39,239 bases of DNA from Micromonospora avicenniae (GTDB taxonomy: Bacteria; Actinomycetota; Actinomycetes; Mycobacteriales; Micromonosporaceae): positions 1-39,239 of the forward strand of contig NZ_FTNF01000034.1 of the NCBI RefSeq assembly GCF_900156065.1, in the 5' to 3' direction. Under the pieces are notes generated by a model. It saw only the letters and a program-made list of their open reading frames with translations. It was not told the origin of the DNA and did not search any database. Of the stretch, positions 1 through 7,615 are shown in pieces. Each line of letters starts with the position of its first letter. Within the stretch, counting starts at the first letter, position 1. The position numbers were made by a program, and so were the translations under genes.

Positions 1-201
1 AACATCGCCGGCACCACCACCGACACCGACGGCAACACCCACTCCTTCGAAGGCGGCCACTACATCAGCGTCACCGGCTACCACGACGGCGGCAAAACCG
101 TCACCATCGCCGACAGCGCCGACCCCAACATGGCCTCCTACCGGATCAGCGTCGAGCACCTCGCCGACTGGATCGCCACCCGCGGCTACTCCACCAACTG
201 A
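1..201 (+). CDS. C39-like cysteine peptidase, C-terminal end (partial)
   Basis: This open frame enters from the left edge in frame 1 and ends at TGA 199-201, giving the last 66 residues of a longer protein. The stretch GGHYISVTGY places a histidine in a small hydrophobic strand, followed about 20 residues later by ADSADP. This is the His...Asp/Asn pattern of the second half of papain-like C39 peptidases (bacteriocin-processing type domain), which in actinomycetes often occur as secreted stand-alone peptidases. The catalytic cysteine and any signal peptide would lie outside the window. A good hairpin terminator follows directly. The family call rests only on this His/Asp segment, so the exact subfamily and substrate are unknown. 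Confidence 0.6.
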   Translation, partial: NIAGTTTDTDGNTHSFEGGHYISVTGYHDGGKTVTIADSADPNMASYRISVEHLADWIATRGYSTN

Positions 202-217
202 CCCGGACCACCCAACC

Positions 218-252
218 GAAAGGGCCGACGCCCACAAGGGGCCGGCCCTTTC
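218..252 (+). terminator. Intrinsic-type terminator after the C39-like gene
   Basis: GAAAGGGCCG (218-227) pairs perfectly with CGGCCCTTTC (243-252) around a 15-nt loop, 16 bases after the stop codon. There is no clear U-tract, as is common in actinomycetes. Confidence 0.7.
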
Positions 253-484
253 GCCGTCTCCACGTCACGACCGCCAGCCCCTACCAGAGCAACGACCGGC
301 CGTGCGCGCGACCGAGAGGCCGAGCCCCGAACGGACGAGGACCGGCCGCGCCGCGTGGGCAGAGGCCGACTCCCAGACAGAGGAGGATCGGCAGTGCAGC
401 GCCACCACGCCACGGGCGGCTCCCCAGCAGGGGCTCGCGCGGCTCCACGGGCCAGATGATCGGAACGGCCCGGGTCAGGACGGC

Positions 485-1009
485 TCAGAGAAGTGGCTGG
501 AGGAGCCGGTGCGGGCGCTCGCGCAGGGCGACACTGACCGGATCCTGGCGTGGCTGGGCCGGTACGCCCGGGCCGGTGTGGGCCTCGACGTCGCGGGGTG
601 ACACGTCGACGCCGCAGGTGGGGCAGCGGCTGGCCGGGTCGAGCTCGGTGCCGCAGGTTGCGTGCCGGAAGGTTCGGAACGGTTCCCCGGCGCCGTAGTG
701 CCGCTCACTCCAACTCCACAGCGGGTAGATCACGGACCAGAGCTCGACGCCCCGGTCGGTGAGCAGGTACTCGTCGCGCGGCGGCGAGTCCTGGTAGCGG
801 CGGCGCTGGAGGATACCCACCTCGACCAGGCTGGCGAGCCGGTCCGCGAGCACAGCCCGGGGGATGTCCAGGTGCACGAGGAAGTCGCCGTAGCGGCGTA
901 CGCCATAGAAGGCGTCGCGGACGATGAGCAGGGTCCACCGCTCGCCGACCAGCTCCAGCGCCCGAGCCAGCGAGCAGTTCTGCCCCTCGTAGTTCTTCCC
1001 CAGTGCCAT
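485..1009 (-). CDS. HxlR-family transcriptional regulator with C-terminal zinc-ribbon-like tail
   Basis: The 174-residue protein has the HxlR winged-helix core: conserved Cys12 in NCSLARALELVGERWT, the RDAFYGVRRYGDF recognition region (about 31-43) and the wing around RYQDSPPRDEYLLTDRG (71-87). A C-terminal cluster (Cys119, Cys129, Cys132 plus nearby His) resembles a zinc ribbon found in some family members. It is divergent from an MFS exporter, with two identical-geometry palindromes between them, so it probably represses that exporter and itself. The ATG at 1007-1009 is preceded by TAGGAT six bases upstream, which can be read as a -10 box of a leaderless mRNA or as an AGGA ribosome site. 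The ligand is not visible; HxlR proteins often respond to quinones, aldehydes or thiol stress. Confidence 0.88.
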   Translation of the reverse strand: MALGKNYEGQNCSLARALELVGERWTLLIVRDAFYGVRRYGDFLVHLDIPRAVLADRLASLVEVGILQRRRYQDSPPRDEYLLTDRGVELWSVIYPLWSWSERHYGAGEPFRTFRHATCGTELDPASRCPTCGVDVSPRDVEAHTGPGVPAQPRQDPVSVALRERPHRLLQPLL

Positions 1010-1014
1010 GCTGT

Positions 1015-1081
1015 GATCCTACCCCCAGTCAGTTCGTTCAACGAACCAACCGCTGCTACTGTCGGTTCGCTCACCGAACCG
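1015..1081. promoter_or_regulatory. Divergent promoter with two HxlR-type operators
   Basis: Two palindromes share the same half-sites and spacing: GTTCG-TTCAA-CGAAC (1032-1046) and GTTCG-CTCAC-CGAAC (1065-1079, extended by one base on each side). Their centres are 33 bp apart, about three helical turns. A TACTGT -10 box for the exporter (1057-1062) sits between them, and a TAGGAT -10-like box for the regulator lies at 1016-1021 on the minus strand. The left site overlaps both -35 regions and the right site overlaps the exporter start point, as expected for repression. Binding by the neighbouring HxlR protein is inferred. Confidence 0.7.
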
Positions 1082-1093
1082 AGAGGCTTCCGC

Positions 1094-2530
1094 ATGTCGA
1101 CATCCGCAGGCGTCACCGCACCGGCCGCCGCCACCTCGCCACCAGGCGCGTCCCGGTCCGACGCGCGAGCCCTGTTCGCGGTCTGCGCCGCGACCCTGCT
1201 CGTCCTGATGAACTACACCGCCCCGGTGGCCGTACTGCCCCAGACGGCGCGGAGCCTCGGGGCCGGCCTCACCACCCAGACCTGGCTGATCAACGCGATC
1301 ACCCTGGGGCTCGCGGCCACCCTGCTGGTCGCCGGCAGCCTCGGCGACGACTTCGGGCGTCGCCGCATCTTCCGAACCGGCCTCGCACTGCTCGCCGTCG
1401 GTACCGTCGGCAGCGCCGTGGCGCCCAACGCCGCCACGTTCGTCGCCGCCCGCATCGTGCAGGGCGCGGCCAGCGCCGCGATCCTCGCCGCCGGCCTGGG
1501 CCTGCTCGGGCACGCCTTCCACACCGCGCAGGGGCGGGCGCACGCCACGGCCCGCTGGGCCTCGATGCTCGGCGCCGGCATCGCGGTCGGCCCCCTGGCC
1601 TCGGCCGCCCTCACCTCGGCGGCCGGCTGGCGCTGGTTCTACGTGATCCTCGCGGCCCTGGCCGTACTCCTGGCGGCGTTCGGCGGCCGGCTGCTCACCG
1701 AATCCCGTGCCGCGCGAGTCGCCCACATCGACGTACCGGGCGTGCTGACCCTCGGCGCGGGCCTGGCACTGCTGCTCGTCGCCGTCACCGCAGGCCGCAC
1801 CGGCTGGCTGCGGCCCGCCGTGCTGATCCCGCTCGTGCTCGGGGTACTGCTGCTCGCCACCTTCGTGGCGGTCCAGGCCCGCGGTCGCGCCCCGATGCTC
1901 GACCTCGCCCTGTTCCGCCGGCCGGACTTCCGGATCGCCACCCTCGGGGCGTTCTTCACCGGGCTCGCCGCGCTCGGTCCGAGCACCGTCCTGCCCACCC
2001 TGGTGCAGCAGTTGGTCGGCATCAGCGCGCTCGGCACCGCTGGGCTCGCCTTCGTCTGGGCGGGAGCGTCGTTCGTGGTCAGCAACCAGATGCGCCACCT
2101 CGGCACCCGCACCGCGCCCGCCCGGCAACTCGCCCTCGGCTTCCTGCTGACCGCCGTCGGCTACCTGGCCATGCTCGGTTACGCCGACGCCCACTCCTGG
2201 GTCCGCACCATCCCGGGGCTGCTCATCTCCGGCGCGGGCAGCGGACTGCTCAACGCCGCACTCGCCCGACTCGCCGTCACCACCGTGCCGACGGACCGGG
2301 TCGCGATGGGCTCCGGCGCCAACAACACGGCCCGCTACGTCGGTTCCGCCCTCGGCGTCGCCGGCGCCGTCACGCTCGCCTCGAGCCTGCTGCCGGCCGG
2401 TCAGGCCAGCGGCTTCTCGGCGCACGGCGCCGACGCGGTCCTGCTGATCGGCAGCCTGGTGGCCGTACTCGGCGCCGCGACGGCCCTGATCCGGCGGCGA
2501 GCCGCAGCACCGGTCCCGGCCGCCGGCTGA
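1094..2530 (+). CDS. MFS drug/proton antiporter, DHA2 (EmrB/QacA)-like
   Basis: This is a 478-residue, very hydrophobic protein. After a short polar N-terminus come motif D1-like NYTAPVAVLPQTARSLG, motif A GSLGDDFGRRRIFRTG between TM2 and TM3, motif B ARIVQGAASAAILAAGLGLL, and motif C-like GAGIAVGPLASAALTSAAGWRW. That order marks a multidrug-type major facilitator of the DHA2 branch; its length fits 12-14 helices. It would export a toxic compound across the cytoplasmic membrane using the proton gradient. The start is the ATG inside the divergent promoter; longer upstream readings cross the operators. It is divergent from the HxlR regulator and ends just before a strong shared terminator. The substrate is unknown. 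Confidence 0.85.
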   Translation: MSTSAGVTAPAAATSPPGASRSDARALFAVCAATLLVLMNYTAPVAVLPQTARSLGAGLTTQTWLINAITLGLAATLLVAGSLGDDFGRRRIFRTGLALLAVGTVGSAVAPNAATFVAARIVQGAASAAILAAGLGLLGHAFHTAQGRAHATARWASMLGAGIAVGPLASAALTSAAGWRWFYVILAALAVLLAAFGGRLLTESRAARVAHIDVPGVLTLGAGLALLLVAVTAGRTGWLRPAVLIPLVLGVLLLATFVAVQARGRAPMLDLALFRRPDFRIATLGAFFTGLAALGPSTVLPTLVQQLVGISALGTAGLAFVWAGASFVVSNQMRHLGTRTAPARQLALGFLLTAVGYLAMLGYADAHSWVRTIPGLLISGAGSGLLNAALARLAVTTVPTDRVAMGSGANNTARYVGSALGVAGAVTLASSLLPAGQASGFSAHGADAVLLIGSLVAVLGAATALIRRRAAAPVPAAG

Positions 2531-2548
2531 CGACCGCAAGCCGCCACC

Positions 2549-2582
2549 GCATCGGTCCCGGCCAGGCGGCCGGGACCGATGC
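2549..2582. terminator. Strong bidirectional terminator between convergent genes
   Basis: A perfect 15-bp stem, GCATCGGTCCCGGCC (2549-2563) with its complement (2568-2582), closes a 4-nt loop between the MFS gene (+) and the lyase gene (-). The symmetric dyad could stop both convergent transcripts. Confidence 0.8.
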
Positions 2583-2658
2583 GCTGCTCGGACCGCCGAT
2601 CGCCGCGACACCGACGCCCCGAGCGGCACACCCTCGGACGACGGTGACGGGCAGACCG

Positions 2659-3480
2659 TCAGCCGGCGTAGCGGGCCGCCAGGTCGACGGTGCGCCGGGC
2701 GGCAGCCACCATCGCCCGATCGGCGAAACGGCCGTCCGGCAGCACCACGGTTCCCGAGTCCCGCCGCTGCGCGTCGGCTACGGCGGCCAGCAGCTCGGCC
2801 GCCCGGGCCACCTCCCGCTCGGCGGGCCGGAACGCCTCGACGATCACCGGCAGTTGCCTCGGGTGGATCGCGGTCCGGCCGAGGAACCCGAGCCGCCGGC
2901 CCACCGCGCACGAGGCGGCCAGCCCGGCGACGTCGACGACATCGGCGTACACCGACATGGCCGGCGGGGCGAGACCTGCGGCCCGGGCCGCGACCACCAC
3001 CCGGCCACGTGCCCAGGCCAGTCCGTCGTCGTCGCTCACCCCGAGATCCGAACGGAGGTCGGCCTCACCGAGGCCGATCGAGGCGACCGCCGGGTCGGCG
3101 GAGGCGATGGCGTAGGCGGCCTCCAGGCCCAACGCGGACTCGACGAGCGGATGCAGCGGCACGTCCACCCGGCCGGCGATGGACACCACGGTGGCCGCCG
3201 ACTCCACCTTGGGCAACCGCAGCCCGGCCAGCCCGGGGCGACCGGCCACCGCCACCAGGTCGGCGTCCACGTCGGGGCCGGTCAGCTCGTTGACCCGCAC
3301 CTGCACCGGCACCGGCTGCTCATCGGCGAGGAACTCGGCGACCGCGTCGCGGGCGTACGCCTTGCGCCCGGCGACCACCGCGTCCTCCAGGTCGAGGATG
3401 ACCGCGTCGGCCCCCGAGGCGACCGCCTTGGCGAACCGGTCCGGACGGTCGCCGGGTACGTAGAGCCAGGTGAGCAGCAT
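2659..3480 (-). CDS. CitE/HpcH-family CoA-ester lyase
   Basis: The 273-residue protein matches the HpcH/HpaI aldolase/citrate-lyase-beta superfamily: LYVPGDRPDRFAKAV with GADAVILDLEDAV near the N-terminus, PLHPLVESALGLEAA, GLGEADLRSDLG (acidic metal ligands) and GRTAIHPRQL near the C-terminus. It lacks the extra length of full citrate-lyase beta chains and looks like the stand-alone CitE-like/citramalyl-CoA or malyl-CoA lyase type. It would split a hydroxyacyl-CoA into acetyl-CoA or a related CoA ester plus a keto acid. The ATG overlaps the stop of the CoA-transferase by one base (TGATG), so the two are translationally coupled and probably act in sequence: activation, then cleavage. It is the last gene of the LacI-controlled operon. 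The exact substrate cannot be read from sequence. Confidence 0.85.
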   Translation of the reverse strand: MLLTWLYVPGDRPDRFAKAVASGADAVILDLEDAVVAGRKAYARDAVAEFLADEQPVPVQVRVNELTGPDVDADLVAVAGRPGLAGLRLPKVESAATVVSIAGRVDVPLHPLVESALGLEAAYAIASADPAVASIGLGEADLRSDLGVSDDDGLAWARGRVVVAARAAGLAPPAMSVYADVVDVAGLAASCAVGRRLGFLGRTAIHPRQLPVIVEAFRPAEREVARAAELLAAVADAQRRDSGTVVLPDGRFADRAMVAAARRTVDLAARYAG

Positions 3481-4667
3481 CAGATCACCCCACGCTGGTG
3501 GAGCGCCGCCAGCTCGCCGGCGTCGAGCCCGAGCGCACCGAACACGACATCCGTGTCCTGCCCGTGCCGGCGCCCGGCGTACCGAATCTCGCCCGGCGTC
3601 TCGGAGAGCCGGAACGGCACGTTCTGCATCCGCACCTCGCCCAGCTCCTCGTCCGGCACGGTGCGGACGGTGCCGAGCGCCGCGTACTGCGGGTCGGCGA
3701 GGATGTCCCGCACGTCGTAGACCGGGGCGACCGCGGCCTGCGCCGCCTCGAACGCGGCGACCACCTCGTCCCGGTCCCGTTCGGCCACCCACGCGCTCAC
3801 CGCGGCGTCCAGCTCGTCGGCGTGTGCGGCGCGGCCGCTGCCGGTGGCGAACCACGGCTCGTCGACGAGCTCGGGGCGGCCGACGAGCCGCACGACCCGT
3901 TCGGCGATGCTCTGCGCGCTCGTGGAGATCGCCACCCACCGCCCGTCCGCGCACCGGTACGTGTTGCGCGGAGCGTTGTTGTTGGACCGGTTGCCCAGTC
4001 GGGGCTGGATGTAGCCGAGCTGGTCGTACCAGGTGATCTGCGGACCGAGCATGGCCATGATCGGCTCGATGATGGCGAGGTCGACGACCTGCCCCACGCC
4101 GGTAAGGTCCCGGCTCCGCAGGGCCAGCATCACGGCGTACGCGGCGGCCAGCGCGGTCACCGAGTCGGCCAGCCCGAACGGGGGCAGCGTCGGCGGCCCG
4201 TCGGGCTCCCCGGTCGCCGCGGCGAAGCCGCTCATCGCCTCCGCGAGGGTGCCGAAGCCCGGCCGGCGGGCGTACGGGCCGACCTGACCGAAACCGCTGA
4301 TCCGGGCGATCACCAGCCGTGGGTTGACCTCGTGCAGTTCGGCCGGGCCCAGGCCCCACCGCTCCAGCGTGCCCGGACGGAAGTTCTCCACCAGCACGTC
4401 GGCGTCGGCCAGCAACCGCCGCAGCAACGCCGCGCCTTCAGGGTCGGAGAGGTTGCACGTCACGGTCCGCTTGTTGCGGCCGAGCACCTTCCACCAGAGC
4501 CCGACGCCGTCCTTGGCCGGCCCGTGCCCACGCGACGGGTCCGGCTTCGCGGGATGCTCCACCTTGATCACGTCGGCACCGAAGTCGCCGAGGAACGCCG
4601 CCGCGAGCGGCCCGGCGAAGAGCGTTGCCAGGTCGACGACCTTCACGCCGTCCAGCGGCCCGGTCAC
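3480..4667 (-). CDS. CaiB/BaiF family III CoA-transferase
   Basis: The 395-residue protein has the family III CoA-transferase signature: N-terminal LDGVKVVDLATLFAGPLAAAFLGDFGADVIKVE pattern (6-37), VENFRPGTLERWGLG (93-107), and PPFGLADSVTAL, where Asp168 matches the catalytic aspartate of formyl-CoA transferases. These enzymes move CoA between carboxylic acids through an aspartyl-CoA intermediate. I chose the GTG at 4665-4667 because it begins the family N-terminus, has GGAGG a few bases upstream and gives a GTGA overlap with the previous stop. Its coupling to a CitE-like lyase recalls citramalate or malate CoA activation and cleavage. In this operon it probably activates an acid released from the imported compound. 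Confidence 0.88.
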   Translation of the reverse strand: MTGPLDGVKVVDLATLFAGPLAAAFLGDFGADVIKVEHPAKPDPSRGHGPAKDGVGLWWKVLGRNKRTVTCNLSDPEGAALLRRLLADADVLVENFRPGTLERWGLGPAELHEVNPRLVIARISGFGQVGPYARRPGFGTLAEAMSGFAAATGEPDGPPTLPPFGLADSVTALAAAYAVMLALRSRDLTGVGQVVDLAIIEPIMAMLGPQITWYDQLGYIQPRLGNRSNNNAPRNTYRCADGRWVAISTSAQSIAERVVRLVGRPELVDEPWFATGSGRAAHADELDAAVSAWVAERDRDEVVAAFEAAQAAVAPVYDVRDILADPQYAALGTVRTVPDEELGEVRMQNVPFRLSETPGEIRYAGRRHGQDTDVVFGALGLDAGELAALHQRGVI

Positions 4668-6634
4668 CGCGTCACCTCCCCGGTTGCCGGCACCGCCGGT
4701 GCCAGGTCTGCCGCCACCCGGAAGCCGACCTGGTCGGAGCGGGTCAGGCCGGCGCCGGTGAGCAGCAACTTCACCGACACCTCCGGCGGCTGCGGGCCGC
4801 CGTCGAAGTACCAGTCGGAGCCCTCGGCCCGGTACCCGGCGCCACCCTTGAGAATCACGAAGCGGGTACGCCCGTCGTTGTGCTCGCTCTCGGTCAGGTT
4901 CCACACCAGCGGCTTCCGGCGGTCGAGCAGCCCGGCCTCGGCGGCCACCTGCCACTCGTCCTCCGTCGGCAGCCGCAACCCCGCCCAGGCCGCGTACGCC
5001 CGCGCGTCGGACAGCTCGATCCCGGTGACCGGAGCATCCGCCGGCCCCTGCCCCGCGGTGAACCGCTCGGGGCGCACCGGCCGGTAGCCGGTGGCGCGCA
5101 GGAACTCGGCGTACTGGCCGTGGGTCACCTCGTGCACGGCGATGGCGAACCGGCCCAGCGCGACAGTGCGGTGCAGCGTGCCGGTGTGGTGCAGCCGCGG
5201 CGGGAGCGGCTTCCACTCGTCGACGTACGGCGTCTCGCCGTACAGCCCGGTCTCCCGCACCCGGTGCCGGACCACCAGGTCCCGCCGACCCGCCTCGACG
5301 GCCACCATTCCCGCCGGCACCTCGGTGAACGACGCCGACGGAACGCGGGTACGGACCGCGGCGCGCGCCGGGAACGACGTGTCCCCGGTGGGCGGGTCGT
5401 GCCGGGTGACCGCGGCGTCGGTGAACACGACGGCGGCGATCGCGCCGGCCGGCAGGGCTCCGCCCACCGCCACCCGACCGTCACCGGCCTCGGTGACGGT
5501 GAGCTCGGCTCCGGTGACCAGGTCGACGAAACGCCCGTCCGATCGGGCCTCGGTGACCAACCACGGCCCCTCGTGGTCGTCGCCCGTGTTCGCCACCGTC
5601 CACAGCGGCCGGCCGTCGTGGGTCCAGCGCGACGCGTACACCTGACCGGAGCCGGGGTGGTCGGCCAGCGGGACCCAGTCCTCGGAGCGCAACCAGGCGG
5701 CGTGGCTGGCCTGCACCCGACGCATCGCCCGCAGCACCGCGCGATCCCGCTCGTTCCAGCCGACCCAGACGCCGAAGACGCTCTCCCAGACCAGCACGCC
5801 GACGCCGTTGAGCCAGGCCGAGTGCAGCTCCGCCAGGTGGTCGCGGTGCCAGCGGCGCGTGTGGTGCAGGACGTGCCGGCGCTCGAACCACTTGGCGCGC
5901 AGCACCCCCGGCACCGGCGAGTCGGCGAACCACTGCGCCCAGGACATCGCATGGTCCGCGATGCGGGCCAGCGGTACCCGGCTCTCCCCCTCCAGCACCA
6001 GGCCGGGACGCACCTTGTCCAGCGCGGCACGCAGCTCGCCGGCGCCCTCCTTCAGGGTGTCCAGGAAGACCCCGTCGACGCCGAGCTTCCCGGCCAGCGC
6101 CGCGACCTCGTCGGCGTCGCTGCCCGGCTCACGCCGGGTGCCCGTGTCCCACGGGTTGTAGTCGACGAAGACACGCACCCCGCGGGCCTGGAAGGCCCGC
6201 ACCACGTCGGGCAGCTCCGGCACGTCCCGGTACCAGTCGAACTGGTTGCGGTCGTCCAGGCCGATCACCGGATACGCGTGCCAGAGCACCACCCCGTCGA
6301 ACCCGCCGAAGTCCCGCTCGGCGGCGTCGAGGAACGCCTCGACGGTGAAGACCCCTCGCTCATGGTCGTAGAGCGTCTCGTCCCAGAGCCAGGCCAGGCA
6401 CACCGAGAAGCAGTCGCCGGTGATCTCGTCGTAGTGCGCGCCGGTGTAGCCGAGACGGTCGCGGGCGTCCGCCCGCCATCGGGTCAGCTGCGCACGCCAG
6501 GCGGGCCACCGCGCCGGGTCGTCCGGGGCGGAGAAGATCTTCGCTTCGTCCAGGGTGGTCAGGTCGGTGTCGTCCCCGAGCGGCACCGGGGTGGGCCGGT
6601 CGATCGGACGCGGGACGTACGGGTTGAAACTCAC
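4664..6634 (-). CDS. Glycosidase-like TIM barrel fused to SUMF1/FGE-like domain
   Basis: This is an unusual 656-residue protein. Residues about 45-350 read as a glycosidase-type barrel: FDGVVLWHAYPVIG, VFVDYNPWDTG, VDGVFLDTL and LVLEGES give acidic residues at strand ends. A beta-rich linker follows, and residues about 475-650 carry the sulfatase-modifying-factor fold marks (VPAGMVAVEAG, HEVTHGQYAEFL, LRLPTEDEWQVAAE, LKGGAGYRAEG, QVGFRVAAD). The SUMF1-like part has no cysteine, so it lacks the copper-binding cysteines of true formylglycine-generating enzymes. It is more likely a structural or substrate-binding module. No signal peptide is seen, so it should act in the cytoplasm on imported material. 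The GTG start overlaps the kinase stop (GTGA). Glycosidase activity is inferred from fold-like motifs and context. Confidence 0.65.
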   Translation of the reverse strand: MSFNPYVPRPIDRPTPVPLGDDTDLTTLDEAKIFSAPDDPARWPAWRAQLTRWRADARDRLGYTGAHYDEITGDCFSVCLAWLWDETLYDHERGVFTVEAFLDAAERDFGGFDGVVLWHAYPVIGLDDRNQFDWYRDVPELPDVVRAFQARGVRVFVDYNPWDTGTRREPGSDADEVAALAGKLGVDGVFLDTLKEGAGELRAALDKVRPGLVLEGESRVPLARIADHAMSWAQWFADSPVPGVLRAKWFERRHVLHHTRRWHRDHLAELHSAWLNGVGVLVWESVFGVWVGWNERDRAVLRAMRRVQASHAAWLRSEDWVPLADHPGSGQVYASRWTHDGRPLWTVANTGDDHEGPWLVTEARSDGRFVDLVTGAELTVTEAGDGRVAVGGALPAGAIAAVVFTDAAVTRHDPPTGDTSFPARAAVRTRVPSASFTEVPAGMVAVEAGRRDLVVRHRVRETGLYGETPYVDEWKPLPPRLHHTGTLHRTVALGRFAIAVHEVTHGQYAEFLRATGYRPVRPERFTAGQGPADAPVTGIELSDARAYAAWAGLRLPTEDEWQVAAEAGLLDRRKPLVWNLTESEHNDGRTRFVILKGGAGYRAEGSDWYFDGGPQPPEVSVKLLLTGAGLTRSDQVGFRVAADLAPAVPATGEVTR

Positions 6635-7569
6635 GGTGCACCTCGGTAGGTCACGTCGTACAAGGCGTCGATGGCGGCCCGTTCGGGCAGCGCGGTGGAC
6701 GCGCCGGGGCGCTGGGCGCAGGCCGCACCGGCGGCGCATGCCCAGCGCAGGCTCGCCGCGACGCCGTCCGGGTCGACGTCGCCGCCGCGCTCGGCCCAGG
6801 ACACGGCGAGCGCGCCGGTGAAGGCGTCACCCGCTGCGGTGGTGTCCACCGCGTCGATGCGCGGCGGCGGGACCTCCAGCCGCAGGCCCCGCCGGTCGGC
6901 GTACGCGGCACCGCGCGCGCCGAGCGTCAGCACCACCCGGGGCACCCGCTCCAGCAGGGCGTCGAGCAGCGCCGCCGGCTCGTCGGAGACCACCCCGGCG
7001 ACGATGGCGGCCTCGTGCTCGTTGACGACCAGCACGTCGACCAGGTCGAGCAGCTCCGCCGGGAGCGCGGCGGCCGGGGCCGCGTTGAGCACCACGGTGG
7101 TGCCCTCGGCCCGGGCCCAGTCGGCCGCCCGGACCACGGTCGGCAGTGGCACCTCCAGTTGGAGCAGGAGCACGTCCGCCGCGGCGATGGTCGCCCGGTC
7201 CTCGTCGGTCAGGTCGGTGAGGGCCCCGTTGGCGCCCGGCGCGACCACGATGAAGTTCTCCGCCGCACGGTCCACCGCGATCAGCGCGACACCTGAGGCT
7301 CCGGGGACGGTACGCAGGCCGTGCACGTCCACACCGGAGCCGACCAGGCTCGCCCGTAGCTGCGTGCCGAACTCGTCGTCGCCGACCGCGCCCACGAAGT
7401 CGCAGGCCGCGCCGGCCCGGGCCGCGGCGACCGCCTGGTTGGCGCCCTTCCCACCGGGAACGGTGTGGAAGTGCTCGCCGAGCACCGTCTCGCCGGGGCG
7501 GGGCAGCTGCGGGGCGGTGACCACCAGATCCAGGTTGGCGCTGCCCACCACCACCACGCGTGCGCTCAT
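6631..7569 (-). CDS. Ribokinase-like PfkB-family sugar kinase
   Basis: The 312-residue protein has the ribokinase hallmarks in order: VVVVGSANLDLV (5-16), PGGKGANQAVAAARAG (38-53), NAAPA (162-166), NEHE (183-186), TLGARGAAY (215-223) and DTTAAGDAFTGAL (242-254) with catalytic base Asp248. It phosphorylates a pentose-type sugar, ribose or deoxyribose being the usual substrates, at O5 with ATP. The ATG at 7567-7569 has a clean GGGAGGACGG ribosome site. It follows the two ADP-ribosylglycohydrolase-family genes after a 46-bp gap and overlaps the glycosidase-SUMF1 gene, so it probably captures a sugar freed by those hydrolases. Being close to RbsK in motifs does not prove ribose, because PfkB specificity drifts easily. 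I leave the symbol empty for that reason. Confidence 0.88.
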   Translation of the reverse strand: MSARVVVVGSANLDLVVTAPQLPRPGETVLGEHFHTVPGGKGANQAVAAARAGAACDFVGAVGDDEFGTQLRASLVGSGVDVHGLRTVPGASGVALIAVDRAAENFIVVAPGANGALTDLTDEDRATIAAADVLLLQLEVPLPTVVRAADWARAEGTTVVLNAAPAAALPAELLDLVDVLVVNEHEAAIVAGVVSDEPAALLDALLERVPRVVLTLGARGAAYADRRGLRLEVPPPRIDAVDTTAAGDAFTGALAVSWAERGGDVDPDGVAASLRWACAAGAACAQRPGASTALPERAAIDALYDVTYRGAP

Positions 7570-7615
7570 GCCGTCCTCCCTCGCGTCTCCGCCACCGTGT
7601 CGACCGGCGTACCGC

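Noticed and set aside
1003..3720. Plus-strand open frame of about 900 codons
   Set aside because: It runs through the MFS gene in another frame and antisense to the lyase, is Arg/Pro/Ala-rich low complexity and has no family motif. It is a shadow of GC-rich coding DNA.
4664..6634. Sulfatase-activating formylglycine-generating enzyme
   Set aside because: The SUMF1-like domain has no cysteine and no sulfatase gene lies in the operon.
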